From Arthrobacter zhaoxinii (GTDB taxonomy: Bacteria; Actinomycetota; Actinomycetes; Actinomycetales; Micrococcaceae), in contig NZ_CP104275.1 in NCBI RefSeq assembly GCF_025244925.1, positions 3,286,001 through 3,350,000 of the forward strand: a stretch of DNA of 64,000 nt. Direction: 5' to 3'. Of the stretch, positions 1 to 8,544 are shown one piece after another (position 1 is the stretch's first letter; the number at the start of each line of letters is the position of its first letter). Position numbers and translations under genes: made by a program. The notes under the pieces were generated by a model that saw only the letters and a program-made list of their open reading frames with translations, was not told the origin of the DNA and did not search any database.

Positions 1-1003
1 GGAAGCCGAGGGTGGGGCTGGGGGCGCCGGAGGTGACTTCGCCGATGACCGTTTCGCCGTCGCTGCCGAACACCGGGTAGGAGGAGCGGGCCGAACGGCG
101 GCCGGAGCCCTTCAGACCCACGAGGCGGCGGGCCGGGCCTGCTGCCTTGCGGGCTTCGAGCGCTGCCCGGCCCACAAAGTCGCCCTCCTTGGAGAGGGCG
201 ACGACAGGCCCCAACCCGGCGGCATACGGATCGGTGTCGAGGGTGAGCTCGTTGCCGTACAACGGCATCCCTGCTTCCAGGCGGAGTGAATCGCGGCAGG
301 CCAGGCCCGCCGGGATCAGGCCCCGGCCCTCCCCGGCGGTGAGCAGCGCGGACCAGAGGGCCGCGGCGTCGTCGTTGGGGACGTAGATCTCGAAGCCGTC
401 CTCGCCGGTGTACCCGGTGCGGGCCACAAGCAGGTTCAGGGTCCGCTCCCCCGTCCGGATGCCTACCGTGGCGGCAGCGTAGTACTTCATCCCCGTGACC
501 AGGTCCTGCCGGCCGTCCAGAACCAGGTCCAGCAGGATGGCTTCGGCAACAGGGCCCTGCACGGCCACCAGCGAGGTCTCCGCCGACACGTTGTTCACCA
601 TAACGTCGAAGCCCTCGGCACGGGACGCCAGTTCGGCGGCCACGGTATCGGCGTTGCCCGCGTTGGGCACCACAAGATAGGAATCGTCCGCGAGGCGGTA
701 GCTGATCAGGTCATCAATTATGCCGCCGTCGTTGTTGGTGATCAGCGAATACTTGGCGCGTCCCGTCTTCACCGCGGAGAGCTTGCCCACCAGGGCGTAG
801 TCCAGGAACGCCCCGGCGTCGGGCCCGGACACCTCCACTTCACCCATGTGGGAGAGGTCGAACAGCCCGGCTGCACCGCGTACGGCCTTATGCTCGGCCA
901 GTTCGGAGCTGTATTTCAACGGCATCTGCCAGCCGCCGAAATCGGTGAAGGAAGCACCCAGCTGTTTGTGCGCTTCGTAAAGCGCCGTGTATTTCTCAGT
1001 CAT
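1..1003 (-). CDS. gcvT: Aminomethyltransferase, T-protein of the glycine cleavage system (3' end cut by window edge)
   Basis: GcvT transfers the methylene group of the aminomethyl-lipoyl arm of H-protein to tetrahydrofolate and releases ammonia. The gene starts at ATG 1003 (MTEKYTALYEAH) and reads left out of the window. About 334 residues are visible and the family is usually 365-380 long, so roughly 30-45 C-terminal residues are missing. Family hallmarks are the N-terminal GGWQMPLKY and LFDLSHMGEVEV stretches and the central TGYTGEDGFEIYVP motif. It lies 12 nt downstream of gcvP on the same strand and should be cotranscribed with it under the glycine riboswitch. gcvH would be expected beyond the left edge. 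Confidence 0.95.
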   Translation of the reverse strand, partial: MTEKYTALYEAHKQLGASFTDFGGWQMPLKYSSELAEHKAVRGAAGLFDLSHMGEVEVSGPDAGAFLDYALVGKLSAVKTGRAKYSLITNNDGGIIDDLISYRLADDSYLVVPNAGNADTVAAELASRAEGFDVMVNNVSAETSLVAVQGPVAEAILLDLVLDGRQDLVTGMKYYAAATVGIRTGERTLNLLVARTGYTGEDGFEIYVPNDDAAALWSALLTAGEGRGLIPAGLACRDSLRLEAGMPLYGNELTLDTDPYAAGLGPVVALSKEGDFVGRAALEARKAAGPARRLVGLKGSGRRSARSSYPVFGSDGETVIGEVTSGAPSPTLGF

Positions 1004-1015
1004 GGAATGGTCCTT

Positions 1016-3865
1016 CTAGTTTTCGAAGTCTTCGATGGGCGGGCAGGAGCAGATCAGGTTCCGGTCTCCGGCGGCGCCGTCAATGCGGCCCACCGGCGGG
1101 AAGTATTTGTCCATGCGCAGGGTGCGCAGCGGGAAGGCTGCCTGTTCACGCGGGTAGGCGCGGTCCCACTCGTTGGCTGCCACGACGACGGCGGTGTGCG
1201 GGGCGTTGCGCAGCGGGCTGCCTTCGAGGGTGAAGTCCCCGGCGGCCACCTGGTCGATTTCGGCGCGGATGGCGATCATCGCGTCGATGAAGCGGTCCAT
1301 CTCGCCCAGATCCTCGGACTCGGTGGGTTCCACCATGAGGGTGCCCGCCACCGGGAAGGACAGCGTGGGGGCGTGGAATCCATAGTCCACAAGGCGCTTG
1401 GCCACGTCTTCGGCGGTGACGCCGGTCTTCGCGGTCAGCTCGCGCAGGTCCAGGATGCATTCGTGCGCCACCAGCCCGCCCTTGCCCGTGTACAGCACCG
1501 GGAAGTATTCGTTCAGGCGGGCAGCCACGTAGTTCGCCGCGAGCAGGGCGTGCTTGGTGGCGCTGGTGAGCCCCTCGCCGCCCATCAGGCTGACGTAGGC
1601 CCAGGAGATGGGGAGCACGCCGGCGGAGCCGAAGCGGGACGCGGAGACGGGAATGTCCTCGCCGCCGGTCCAGGTGGCGGCGTCACCGGGCATGAACGGG
1701 GCCAGGTGCGCCTTGGCCGCCACGGGTCCGACGCCGGGGCCGCCGCCGCCGTGCGGGATGCAGAAAGTCTTGTGCAGGTTCAGGTGGGAGACGTCGCCGC
1801 CGAACTCGCCGGGCTGCGCCAGCCCCACCAGGGCGTTGAGGTTGGCCCCGTCAATGTAGACCTGGCCGCCGGCCTCGTGGATGGCTTCGCAGACGTCGCG
1901 GACGTCGTCGTCGAACACGCCGTGGGTGGAGGGGTAGGTGATCATGATGGCGGCGAGGTTCTCGCGGTGCGCGTCGATCTTGGCGCGCAGGTCCGCGTGG
2001 TCGATGGCGCCGTCGTCGGCGGTGGCCACAACCACCACCTTCATGCCGGCCAGCACCGCGGAGGCAGCGTTGGTGCCGTGCGCCGAGGCGGGGATCAGGC
2101 AAACCGTGCGCTGTTCATCGCCGCGGGAGTGGTGATAGCCGCGGATGGCCAGCAGCCCGGCCAGTTCACCCTGCGAGCCGGCGTTGGGCTGGATGGACAC
2201 GGTGTCATACCCGGTGATGACCGCGAGCTTCTCTTCCAGGTCCGCAATCAGTTCGCGCCAGCCCTCGGTCTGGGAATCCGGAGCGAAGGGGTGGATGGAG
2301 GCGAACTCCGGCCACGTCATGGCCTGCATTTCCGCGGTGGCATTGAGCTTCATGGTGCACGAGCCCAGCGGAATCATGGTGCGGTCCAGGGCCAGGTCGC
2401 GGTCCGAGAGGCGGCGCAGGTAGCGCAGCATCTGGGTTTCGGAGCGGTAGGAGGAAAACACCGGGTGCGTCATGAACTCCGAGGTGCGCAGCAGCCCGCC
2501 CGGCAGGTCGAAGCCGTCCGCGGATTCCACGGGCGCGGCGCCGAAGGCTTCGGCGACGTCGGCGATCACGGCCGGCGTCGTCGTTTCATCGGCGGAGATG
2601 CCCACGGTGTCCGCGTCGATCCGGCGCAGGTTGATGCCCTTCGCTTCGGCGGCGGCAATCACCTCGGCGGCGCGGCCGGGAACGCGTGCGGTCACGGTGT
2701 CGAAGAAGGACTCGTGCAGCAGTTCGACACCGGCGTTCTTCAGTGCGGCGGCCAGGGCCCGGGCGGAGTCGTGGGCGCGGCGGGCAATCGCGGTCAGGCC
2801 TTCGGGGCCGTGGTAGACGGCGTACATGGAGGCCACGATGGCGAGCAGCGCCTGCGCCGTGCAGATGTTGGAGGTCGCCTTCTCCCGGCGGATGTGCTGC
2901 TCGCGGGTCTGCAGGGCCAGGCGGTAGGCGGGGGTGCCGGCGGAGTCCTTGGAGACCCCCACCAGGCGGCCGGGCAGGGACCGTTCCAGGCCCTTGCGGA
3001 CGGCCATGTAGGCGGCGTGCGGGCCGCCGTAGAACAGCGGAACGCCGAAGCGCTGCACGGAGCCGACGGCAATGTCCGCGCCCTGCTCACCGGGAGGGGT
3101 GATGAGGGTCAGGGCCAGCAGGTCCGCGGCCACCGTGACCAGCGCGCCGCGGTCCTTCGCGTCAGCGATCACCGGGCTCTGGTCGCGGACCACGCCGGAG
3201 GCGCCCGGCTGCTGGAGGACGACGCCGGCCAGCTCGCCTTCGGGCAGGCCGTTGGAGAGGTCGGCAACAATGACGTCGAAGCCGAGCGCCTTGGCCCGGC
3301 CCTTGACCACGGCGATGGTCTGCGGGAACAGTTCCGCGTCCAGAACAATGGCACCGTTACCCTTTGCCTTGTTGGACCGGCGCATCAGCAGCACCGCTTC
3401 AGCAACGGCAGTGGCTTCGTCCAGCAGGGAGGCATTGGCGATGGGCAGGGCGGTGAGGTCCTGGACCATGGTCTGGAAGTTCAGCAGCGCTTCGAGCCGG
3501 CCCTGGGAAATCTCCGGCTGGTAGGGGGTGTAGGCGGTGTACCAGGCCGGGTCCTCCACCACGTTGCGCAGGATCACCGGAGGGGTGTGGGTGCCGTAGT
3601 ACCCCTGGCCGATCATCTGGACGGCCGTTTTGTTCTTGCCGGCGATCCTCCGCAGCGCGACTAGGGTTTCCTCTTCGCTCTTTGCCGGATCCAGGATCAG
3701 CGGAAAGTTCTGCCGGATCGCGGCGGGGACGGCCATGTCCACCAGACCGTCAAGGGAGTCGTAGCCGACAGCCTTGAGCATGGTCTCGACGGCATCGGCG
3801 CGGGCGCCGATGTGCCGGTCCGCGAAGGCGGCGGGATGAGCGGCGGAGGACGGTTCTACAGACAT
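1016..3865 (-). CDS. gcvP: Glycine dehydrogenase (decarboxylating), P-protein
   Basis: GcvP is the PLP-dependent decarboxylase of the glycine cleavage system. It releases CO2 from glycine and loads the aminomethyl group on lipoylated H-protein. The protein is 949 aa, the normal length of the single-chain form that fuses the two halves. The PLP lysine lies near residue 699 in [15 protein letters not shown]. The start at 3865 ([20 protein letters not shown]) is chosen because a GGAG ribosome site precedes it and because an in-frame extension to 3961 would run into the riboswitch. FADRHIG is the usual N-terminal signature. Transcription begins upstream of a tandem glycine riboswitch, so glycine should switch on gcvP-gcvT. 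Confidence 0.97.
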   Translation of the reverse strand: MSVEPSSAAHPAAFADRHIGARADAVETMLKAVGYDSLDGLVDMAVPAAIRQNFPLILDPAKSEEETLVALRRIAGKNKTAVQMIGQGYYGTHTPPVILRNVVEDPAWYTAYTPYQPEISQGRLEALLNFQTMVQDLTALPIANASLLDEATAVAEAVLLMRRSNKAKGNGAIVLDAELFPQTIAVVKGRAKALGFDVIVADLSNGLPEGELAGVVLQQPGASGVVRDQSPVIADAKDRGALVTVAADLLALTLITPPGEQGADIAVGSVQRFGVPLFYGGPHAAYMAVRKGLERSLPGRLVGVSKDSAGTPAYRLALQTREQHIRREKATSNICTAQALLAIVASMYAVYHGPEGLTAIARRAHDSARALAAALKNAGVELLHESFFDTVTARVPGRAAEVIAAAEAKGINLRRIDADTVGISADETTTPAVIADVAEAFGAAPVESADGFDLPGGLLRTSEFMTHPVFSSYRSETQMLRYLRRLSDRDLALDRTMIPLGSCTMKLNATAEMQAMTWPEFASIHPFAPDSQTEGWRELIADLEEKLAVITGYDTVSIQPNAGSQGELAGLLAIRGYHHSRGDEQRTVCLIPASAHGTNAASAVLAGMKVVVVATADDGAIDHADLRAKIDAHRENLAAIMITYPSTHGVFDDDVRDVCEAIHEAGGQVYIDGANLNALVGLAQPGEFGGDVSHLNLHKTFCIPHGGGGPGVGPVAAKAHLAPFMPGDAATWTGGEDIPVSASRFGSAGVLPISWAYVSLMGGEGLTSATKHALLAANYVAARLNEYFPVLYTGKGGLVAHECILDLRELTAKTGVTAEDVAKRLVDYGFHAPTLSFPVAGTLMVEPTESEDLGEMDRFIDAMIAIRAEIDQVAAGDFTLEGSPLRNAPHTAVVVAANEWDRAYPREQAAFPLRTLRMDKYFPPVGRIDGAAGDRNLICSCPPIEDFEN

Positions 3866-3905
3866 AAGAGGCTCCAGGAAAGGCAGACGGGGGTGCGTCG
3901 ACGGC

Positions 3906-4110
3906 TCCTCCCCGCTCTGTATTGGACCTGAGAGATTCCGCGGGTGTACTTCCGCTTGCACCGTCGGTGAGGTCCCGGCACAACCGGGAACTGCTTTCCA
4001 GAGTTGCCTCGCTGTGGCGGTTCGGGGGCCTGAGAGATTCCCGGGGAGGGTTTGCTCCTACGGCGCCCGCCGATGCTGCTGCGCATCCGGCGGGACTCTC
4101 CCGCCACGGC
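3906..4110 (-). promoter_or_regulatory. Tandem glycine riboswitch upstream of gcvP
   Basis: On the minus strand two consecutive copies of the glycine aptamer core can be read. The first, nearer the promoter, spans about 4110-4020. It contains GGCGGGAGAGTCCCGCC and ends with the conserved GAATCTCTCAGGC. The second spans about 4012-3906. It contains AACTCTGGAAAG and ends with GAATCTCTCAGGT. This is the RF00504 two-aptamer arrangement known from Bacillus and Vibrio gcv operons. It ends only about 40 nt before the gcvP start codon, so control could act on either translation or termination. No strong terminator stem followed by a T-run is visible in that short gap. Confidence 0.93.
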
Positions 4111-4126
4111 TGATAAAGGCATGTTC

Positions 4127-4155
4127 AATTGTGACTGCTGATGTGACACAGCCAA
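4127..4155 (-). promoter_or_regulatory. Candidate sigma-A promoter of gcvP
   Basis: The minus strand reads TTGGCT (4155-4150), 17 nt, then ACAATT (4132-4127). Transcription would start about 4120, roughly 10 nt before the first glycine aptamer. Spacing and position fit a housekeeping promoter; the -10 match is moderate. Confidence 0.5.
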
Positions 4156-4253
4156 CTTTAGCCTGCCCCCGGCTGCGTCTCAACCGGTGAACACGCCCGG
4201 CCGCGGGGCGAAGGGACAGGTCCGAACCCCGGTGTGACCTGCGACGTCACACC
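4131..4253. promoter_or_regulatory. GTGAC half-site pairs in the gcvP-cycA divergent region
   Basis: Two GTGAC pairs share the same 7-nt spacer. At 4131-4147 the pair is direct (GTGAC, 7 nt, GTGAC) and lies between the proposed gcvP -35 and -10 boxes. At 4231-4253 it is an inverted repeat with perfect 8-bp arms (GGTGTGAC, 7 nt, GTCACACC), just upstream of the cycA promoter. The shared half-site and spacer suggest one regulator contacting both genes. The 9-nt gap between TGTGA and TCACA does not fit a CRP/GlxR site, which has 6. Confidence 0.35.
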
Positions 4254-4262
4254 CCTTGGAAT

Positions 4263-4292
4263 TTGACGGGGCCTGTTGGAGGCTTCCAAACT
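4263..4292 (+). promoter_or_regulatory. Candidate promoter of the glycine/D-alanine permease gene
   Basis: TTGACG at 4263-4268 is followed after 18 nt by CAAACT at 4287-4292. The -35 match is good and the -10 weak. It lies 100 nt before the permease start. Confidence 0.35.
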
Positions 4293-4394
4293 GAAATGTC
4301 GGCGGCAGCGCCAACAACTTAGGACTGCCTCATGGGGTGGCATAGGCGATAACGGCGGATCAGCTGCCGGCGGGTGCCTATTAGAAGGATTTCA

Positions 4395-5885
4395 ATGTCT
4401 GAGCGCATGACCCGCCCACCAAGCGGCAGCACTGTTTCCGCGCCGGAAAACAGCGCCGAAGAACCCCATCTGGCCCGCTCCCTGTCCAGCCGGCACATCC
4501 AGCTGCTCGCCATCGGCGGGGCCATCGGCACCGGTCTGTTCATGGGCTCCGGCAAGACCATCTCCGCCGCCGGCCCGTCAGTGATCTTCGTCTACGCGAT
4601 TATCGGCTTCATGCTGTTCTTCGTGATGCGGGCCATGGGCGAACTGCTGCTCTCCAACCTTCGTTACAAGTCCTTCACCGACTTCTCCGCGGACCTGCTG
4701 GGCCCCTGGGCCGGCTTCTTCACCGGCTGGACCTACTGGTTCTGCTGGGTGGTCACCGGCATTGCGGACGTGGTGGCAATTGCGCACTACGTCACCTTCT
4801 GGTGGGGCAACGCTCCCCTGTGGATACCCGCCCTGGCTTGCATCCTGCTCCTGCTGGCGCTGAACCTGCCCACCGTCAAGGCGTTCGGTGAGACCGAATT
4901 CTGGTTCGCGCTGATCAAGATCGTTGCCATCCTGACGCTCATTGTGGTGGGCCTGGTGATGATCCTGACCGGCTTCACGCACGGCGACGGCGTCACCGCC
5001 AGCTTCGGCAACCTCTGGGAACACGGCGGATGGTTCCCCACCGGCCCCATGGGCTTCATTGCCGGATTCCAGATTGCCGTGTTCGCGTTTGTCGGGATTG
5101 AACTCGTGGGCACCACCGCGGCGGAAGCCAAGGACCCGGAAAAAAACCTGCCCCGGGCAGTGAACTCCATTCCCATCCGCATCCTGCTCTTCTACGTAGG
5201 CGCCCTGGTAGTGCTGATGGCAGTCATTCCGTGGGACGAATTCAGCGCCGACGAGAGCCCGTTTGTAGGCATGTTCACCCTGGCCGGGCTGGGCACCGCC
5301 GCTGCCATTGTGAACTTCGTAGTGCTGACTTCCGCGGCATCTTCGGCGAATTCCGGGATATATTCCACTTCGCGTATGGTTTTCGGCTTGGCGCAGGACG
5401 GTGATGCCCCTCGCCCGTTCGGCCGCCTTTCCGCGCGGAAGGTTCCGCAGAACGCCCTGTTCTTCTCCTGTACGTTCCTGCTTGCCGGCGTCGTTCTGCT
5501 TTACGCCGGCCAGTCCGTGAGCGCCGCTTTCACCATGGTGAGCACCATTTCGGCCCTCTGCTTTATGTACGTCTGGTCCATCATCCTGATCAGCTACCTG
5601 GTGTACCGCAAGCGCCGGCCGCAGCTGCACGCGGCCTCGAAGTTTAAGATGCCGGGCGGCGTCGTGATGTCCTACGCAGTGTTGGCTTTCTTCGCCTTCA
5701 TCCTGTGGACGCTCACCACCAATGCGGACACCCTGCAGGCCCTGCTGGTCACCCCGGTCTGGTTTGCCCTGCTGGGCATTATCTACACCGTCCTGCGGCG
5801 GACCCCCGTGCACCAGGCGCGGGTGGCTGCGCACCGGAACGACGTCGCCCGCGAGCGTGCGGCGCTCACCGCCGGCAAGCCGTGA
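4395..5885 (+). CDS. cycA: APC-family permease, D-serine/D-alanine/glycine transporter type
   Basis: This is a 496-aa cytoplasmic membrane amino-acid:proton symporter with about 12 hydrophobic segments. The consensus AAT-family motif GGAIGTGLFMGSGK is at residues 41-54. It is followed by stretches typical of CycA (AGPSVIFVYAIIGFML, MRAMGELLLSN, SDLLGPWAG-like, GWTYWFCWVVTG). These agree more closely with E. coli CycA than with GABA or aromatic permeases. The start at 4395 is preceded by AGAAGGA with 5 nt spacing; an upstream ATG at 4374 has no such site. It is divergent from the glycine-riboswitch operon, which supports glycine or D-alanine as substrate. Exact specificity is inferred. Confidence 0.88.
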   Translation: MSERMTRPPSGSTVSAPENSAEEPHLARSLSSRHIQLLAIGGAIGTGLFMGSGKTISAAGPSVIFVYAIIGFMLFFVMRAMGELLLSNLRYKSFTDFSADLLGPWAGFFTGWTYWFCWVVTGIADVVAIAHYVTFWWGNAPLWIPALACILLLLALNLPTVKAFGETEFWFALIKIVAILTLIVVGLVMILTGFTHGDGVTASFGNLWEHGGWFPTGPMGFIAGFQIAVFAFVGIELVGTTAAEAKDPEKNLPRAVNSIPIRILLFYVGALVVLMAVIPWDEFSADESPFVGMFTLAGLGTAAAIVNFVVLTSAASSANSGIYSTSRMVFGLAQDGDAPRPFGRLSARKVPQNALFFSCTFLLAGVVLLYAGQSVSAAFTMVSTISALCFMYVWSIILISYLVYRKRRPQLHAASKFKMPGGVVMSYAVLAFFAFILWTLTTNADTLQALLVTPVWFALLGIIYTVLRRTPVHQARVAAHRNDVARERAALTAGKP

Positions 5886-5892
5886 GCAGCTC

Positions 5893-6516
5893 CTAGTAGA
5901 CGACCGTCCCCCGGGAGCTGACCGTAGCGCCGCCTCCGGGGGCTCCGGCTTTGCTGCTGGCGTCGATCTCCAGTCCGAACGTATTGAGCGGCACTTCCAA
6001 AGCGGACACCAGGTGCGGCACCACCTCCTGCTGGATCCGGGCAATCACTCCCTGCACGTCGGCGTCGGAATTCACCGTTACCTTCATGGCCAGGTCAGGT
6101 TCGTCCGCGGTGCCGCGCAGGCGGACGCTGGAGTTCACCACACCGGGCAGCTGCTCGGTCTCGTGGCCGACGGCGGCGGCCAGGACCTGCGGATCGCACA
6201 CGGTGACACCGTGCGCCGGGTCCTCCTGGAGCCGGAAGGTTCCTGCCGCCCGGGCGCGGGGAACCTGGGCCAGAAGCCACCACAGTCCCAGGATGCCCAG
6301 GATCAGCCCGGCCAGCAGCATTCCCCACGAGGTGTACTCCCCGGCCAGGAATTCCCGGCCGTTGGACAGCACCCGGTCCGAGCGTCCGGGGCTGCCGCCA
6401 ATGAGGCGTGCCAGCGTCCCGCTGGCAACCAGTACGGCCAGCACTCCGGCAGCGAGGAAAAGAATCCCCAGGATGATCAGCCACGTCCGGTTGGCTTTCC
6501 CCGAATGATGTCTCAT
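5893..6516 (-). CDS. Two-helix membrane protein of the Asp23 cluster (AmaP/DUF6286-like)
   Basis: This 207-aa protein has transmembrane helices at about residues 12-32 and 64-84, followed by a soluble domain of about 110 residues. The soluble domain (VTVNSDADVQGVIARIQQEVV) resembles the Asp23/AmaP fold. In Gram-positives AmaP anchors Asp23 to the membrane. It is the last gene of a five-gene minus-strand run that includes two Asp23 proteins and a DUF2273 protein. It probably acts at the cytoplasmic face of the membrane in envelope-stress resistance. The family assignment rests on topology and context; the catalytic role, if any, is unknown. Confidence 0.7.
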   Translation of the reverse strand: MRHHSGKANRTWLIILGILFLAAGVLAVLVASGTLARLIGGSPGRSDRVLSNGREFLAGEYTSWGMLLAGLILGILGLWWLLAQVPRARAAGTFRLQEDPAHGVTVCDPQVLAAAVGHETEQLPGVVNSSVRLRGTADEPDLAMKVTVNSDADVQGVIARIQQEVVPHLVSALEVPLNTFGLEIDASSKAGAPGGGATVSSRGTVVY

Positions 6517-6561
6517 TTTCCGCTGCCTTCCCTACTGGTCCGCGCCATCGGTTCCACGCCG

Positions 6562-7176
6562 TCAGTTCCGCATCCGGACCGATGCCGTGACCTCAGGCAC
6601 CGGATCCAGCCCGGTCGCGGCGAGACGCGAGCGCACCCCGTCCACCACCCAGTGCTGCACATCGGAGGTGCCGTGCAGCGCCGTCGTAACGTCCACATGG
6701 ACCTTGCGCGAAGAAGCAGTCGCTGATGCAGAAGCCACTCCGTCAATGTGGTCGCAGGTGGACGCTGCAAGCCGGGCAACTGCCCGGCGGCTCATCACCA
6801 CGTTTTCCCCGCCCCGGACCGACGGCACGCCCCCGGATTCCGCCGCACCGGGCAGCCCAGGCATGTTCACCGGCTTGGCCTGCAGCGGCAGCGCGGAGAA
6901 GTCGCCGGGGATCATCCCGCACAACAGCAGGATCACCCCGATCAGCAGAAGCACAACCGCCCCGGTCCAGCCCCGGCTACTGTCCCATCCGGTTTCGGAG
7001 AGCCAGCGCAGCGGTTCCGTCACGAACACCGGCCAGGAGCCCTGCGTCAGGCGGACGACGGCGGCCCAGACCAGCGCCACGCCGAGGGCCAGCAACAGGA
7101 CAGCGGCAATCGTTGCGGGAACGGACCGGCTGGGCCGGCGCCGCATGGAGACCGGCGGCGGAATCTTCGCGCTCAC
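6562..7176 (-). CDS. DUF6286-type membrane protein of the Asp23 cluster
   Basis: This 204-aa protein has a basic N-terminus (MRRRPSRSVP) and two transmembrane helices at about 20-42 and 70-90. Its C-terminal soluble domain (VHVDVTTALHGTSDVQHWVV) is similar in pattern to its downstream neighbour. It overlaps the start of the next-upstream Asp23 gene product by ATGA (7173-7176), so translation is probably coupled. Together the two proteins look like paired membrane anchors for the Asp23 proteins. It is not an enzyme as far as can be seen. Confidence 0.7.
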   Translation of the reverse strand: MSAKIPPPVSMRRRPSRSVPATIAAVLLLALGVALVWAAVVRLTQGSWPVFVTEPLRWLSETGWDSSRGWTGAVVLLLIGVILLLCGMIPGDFSALPLQAKPVNMPGLPGAAESGGVPSVRGGENVVMSRRAVARLAASTCDHIDGVASASATASSRKVHVDVTTALHGTSDVQHWVVDGVRSRLAATGLDPVPEVTASVRMRN

Positions 7177-7574
7177 TGCAGTTTCCTTCGCCGACGCAGC
7201 TCACGCTGCGGCGGCTTCAGCCAGGAAACCGTAATGTCCACCTGCCGCACCTGGACTCCGGTCAACTCGGTGACCCGCTCGGTGATCCGGCGGCGCAGCT
7301 GTTCGGTGGCCTGCCGCAGCGGCATCGGATACGGAAGCCCCACGGTGACCTTGAGGCTGGCCACGTTTCCGGCCAGTTCCACGCTGGCGTCCGGACGTGC
7401 AGAAAGGTCAGCCCGGCTGCCGATGCCCAGGAATCCGCCCGAGCTTCCGCCGGCGAAGGTTTCGTCCCGGGCCACCTGACTGGCAGTTTTCTCAAGTACC
7501 TTCCGCGCCAGGACGGTTTCCCCGCGGCCTTCGATATCCCAGGGCTGATGCATTGCTGCCGAAGGAGCGGTCAT
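7173..7574 (-). CDS. Asp23/Gls24 family envelope stress response protein (second copy)
   Basis: This 133-aa protein is a short Asp23/Gls24 member. Its family core includes VELAGNVASLKVTVGLPYPMPL and ITERVTELTGVQVRQVDITV, where the TGxxVxxVDI ending is typical. It ends with a basic tail (RELRRRRKLQ). Its start overlaps the stop of the 59-aa DUF2273-like gene by ATGA (7571-7574), and its stop overlaps the next gene by ATGA. It is likely a soluble partner recruited to the membrane by the cluster's anchor proteins. Confidence 0.8.
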   Translation of the reverse strand: MTAPSAAMHQPWDIEGRGETVLARKVLEKTASQVARDETFAGGSSGGFLGIGSRADLSARPDASVELAGNVASLKVTVGLPYPMPLRQATEQLRRRITERVTELTGVQVRQVDITVSWLKPPQRELRRRRKLQ

Positions 7575-7750
7575 CGGCTTGTCGCTTTACCGAGCATTCC
7601 GGGAACGTCCACCTTCCCGTCTGCCACCAGCCCCACCAAAAGCCCGATCAGACCAAACAAGACCGTTATCAGGAAGGCCAGCCAGCCGCCGAAGGCCAGC
7701 ACGATTCCCAGTACCAACCCGACTGCCAGGCACCACTGTGTTCCGGACAT
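7571..7750 (-). CDS. DUF2273-like small integral membrane protein (59 aa)
   Basis: The 59-residue protein starts at ATG 7750 (MSGTQWCLAVGL), preceded by GGAGGA with good spacing. It has two hydrophobic helices, about residues 6-22 and 24-43, and a short polar tail with DGKVDVPGMLG. Small proteins of this type (DUF2273) sit between Asp23 and AmaP genes in many Actinobacteria and Firmicutes. It is coupled to the downstream asp23 copy by an ATGA overlap. The length, composition, ribosome site and position all support a real gene. Confidence 0.82.
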   Translation of the reverse strand: MSGTQWCLAVGLVLGIVLAFGGWLAFLITVLFGLIGLLVGLVADGKVDVPGMLGKATSR

Positions 7751-7780
7751 GGAATCCTCCTCTTGGTTGTTGTGCTGCCG

Positions 7781-8341
7781 TTACTCAAGGCTCTTGGACT
7801 GGCTGGGCGCCGACTGTCCGTCCTGGTCCTCGTTCTCGTCCGGCAGGTGCACGTCGGTGACGTTGACGTTCACCTCCAGCACTTCCAGTCCGGTGGCGTT
7901 TTCCACCGACCGGATGACGTTGCGCCGGATACCCTGGCTCACTTCAACCACGGAATAGCCGTACTCCACTACGATGCTGACGTCGATCGCGGCCTGCCGT
8001 TCACCCTTTTCCACGGTGACCCCGTTGCTGACGTTGGTCTGCGACCCCGGAATCCGTTCGGTCATCGAGCTGAAAGCACGCCGGGCGGCATTACCCATGG
8101 CATAGACACCAGGAACCTCCTTGGTCGCCATCCCGGCCAGCTTCTGCACCACGGTTTCTTCAATGGTTGTGTCCCCCCGGGGTGTCTGCAGCGGCCCCGC
8201 CCGTCGGTCGGCCTCAACGGACGGCGATCCCTGCGACATACCCTGTCCGGGATCTGAGCCCTGCATGGTCTGCGTGCTCTGGGCACTCTGTGGACTGGTC
8301 GAAGCGGACGTTGCCCCCGCTGCCTTTGATGGATCTGCCAT
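7781..8341 (-). CDS. Asp23/Gls24 family envelope stress response protein (first copy)
   Basis: This 186-aa protein has a long low-complexity N-terminus rich in Ser, Gln and Gly (residues 1-60). An Asp23 domain follows at about 63-170 (TTIEETVVQKLAGMA, VPGVYAMGNAARRAF, VEYGYSVVEVSQGIR, NATGLEVLEVNVNVTDVHL). The start at 8341 is used because GGAG lies 9 nt upstream; an ORF extension to 8362 lacks such a site. It is the first gene of the five-gene envelope cluster and is divergent from an ECF sigma factor. Family members associate with the membrane through AmaP-like anchors and protect against cell-wall and alkaline stress. Confidence 0.85.
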   Translation of the reverse strand: MADPSKAAGATSASTSPQSAQSTQTMQGSDPGQGMSQGSPSVEADRRAGPLQTPRGDTTIEETVVQKLAGMATKEVPGVYAMGNAARRAFSSMTERIPGSQTNVSNGVTVEKGERQAAIDVSIVVEYGYSVVEVSQGIRRNVIRSVENATGLEVLEVNVNVTDVHLPDENEDQDGQSAPSQSKSLE

Positions 8342-8416
8342 AAGAATCATCTCCTGCGTCATTCAATGCGGATACTCCGCGCACGTCCCTTACAGAGTTA
8401 ATGACGGGCCGGATCC

Positions 8417-8445
8417 GGAATCGTCACAGCCTTTCGGTAAGTTCC
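8417..8445 (-). promoter_or_regulatory. Candidate ECF-sigma promoter for the Asp23 operon
   Basis: On the minus strand GGAACTT (8445-8439) is followed after 16 nt by GATTCC (8422-8417). GGAACTT is the classical -35 of the sigma-E-like ECF group. The divergent ECF sigma gene next door is the obvious candidate to use it. The -10 assignment is uncertain. Confidence 0.35.
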
Positions 8446-8544
8446 ACCGACTTTCCGCTATCCGGTCCGTTGATATTCCGCTTCAGCTCCGGTTCTGGGA
8501 AGATCACTGCACGTCCGGCCGCCGCCGGACGGGACAGGGACACC

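Noticed and set aside
848..3664. A 938-codon open frame on the plus strand
   Set aside because: It is the antisense shadow of gcvP/gcvT; its Gly/Val/His-rich text has no family resemblance while the minus-strand frame is a clear GcvP.
4232..4252. CRP/GlxR binding site
   Set aside because: TGTGA and TCACA are 9 nt apart, not the 6 nt required.
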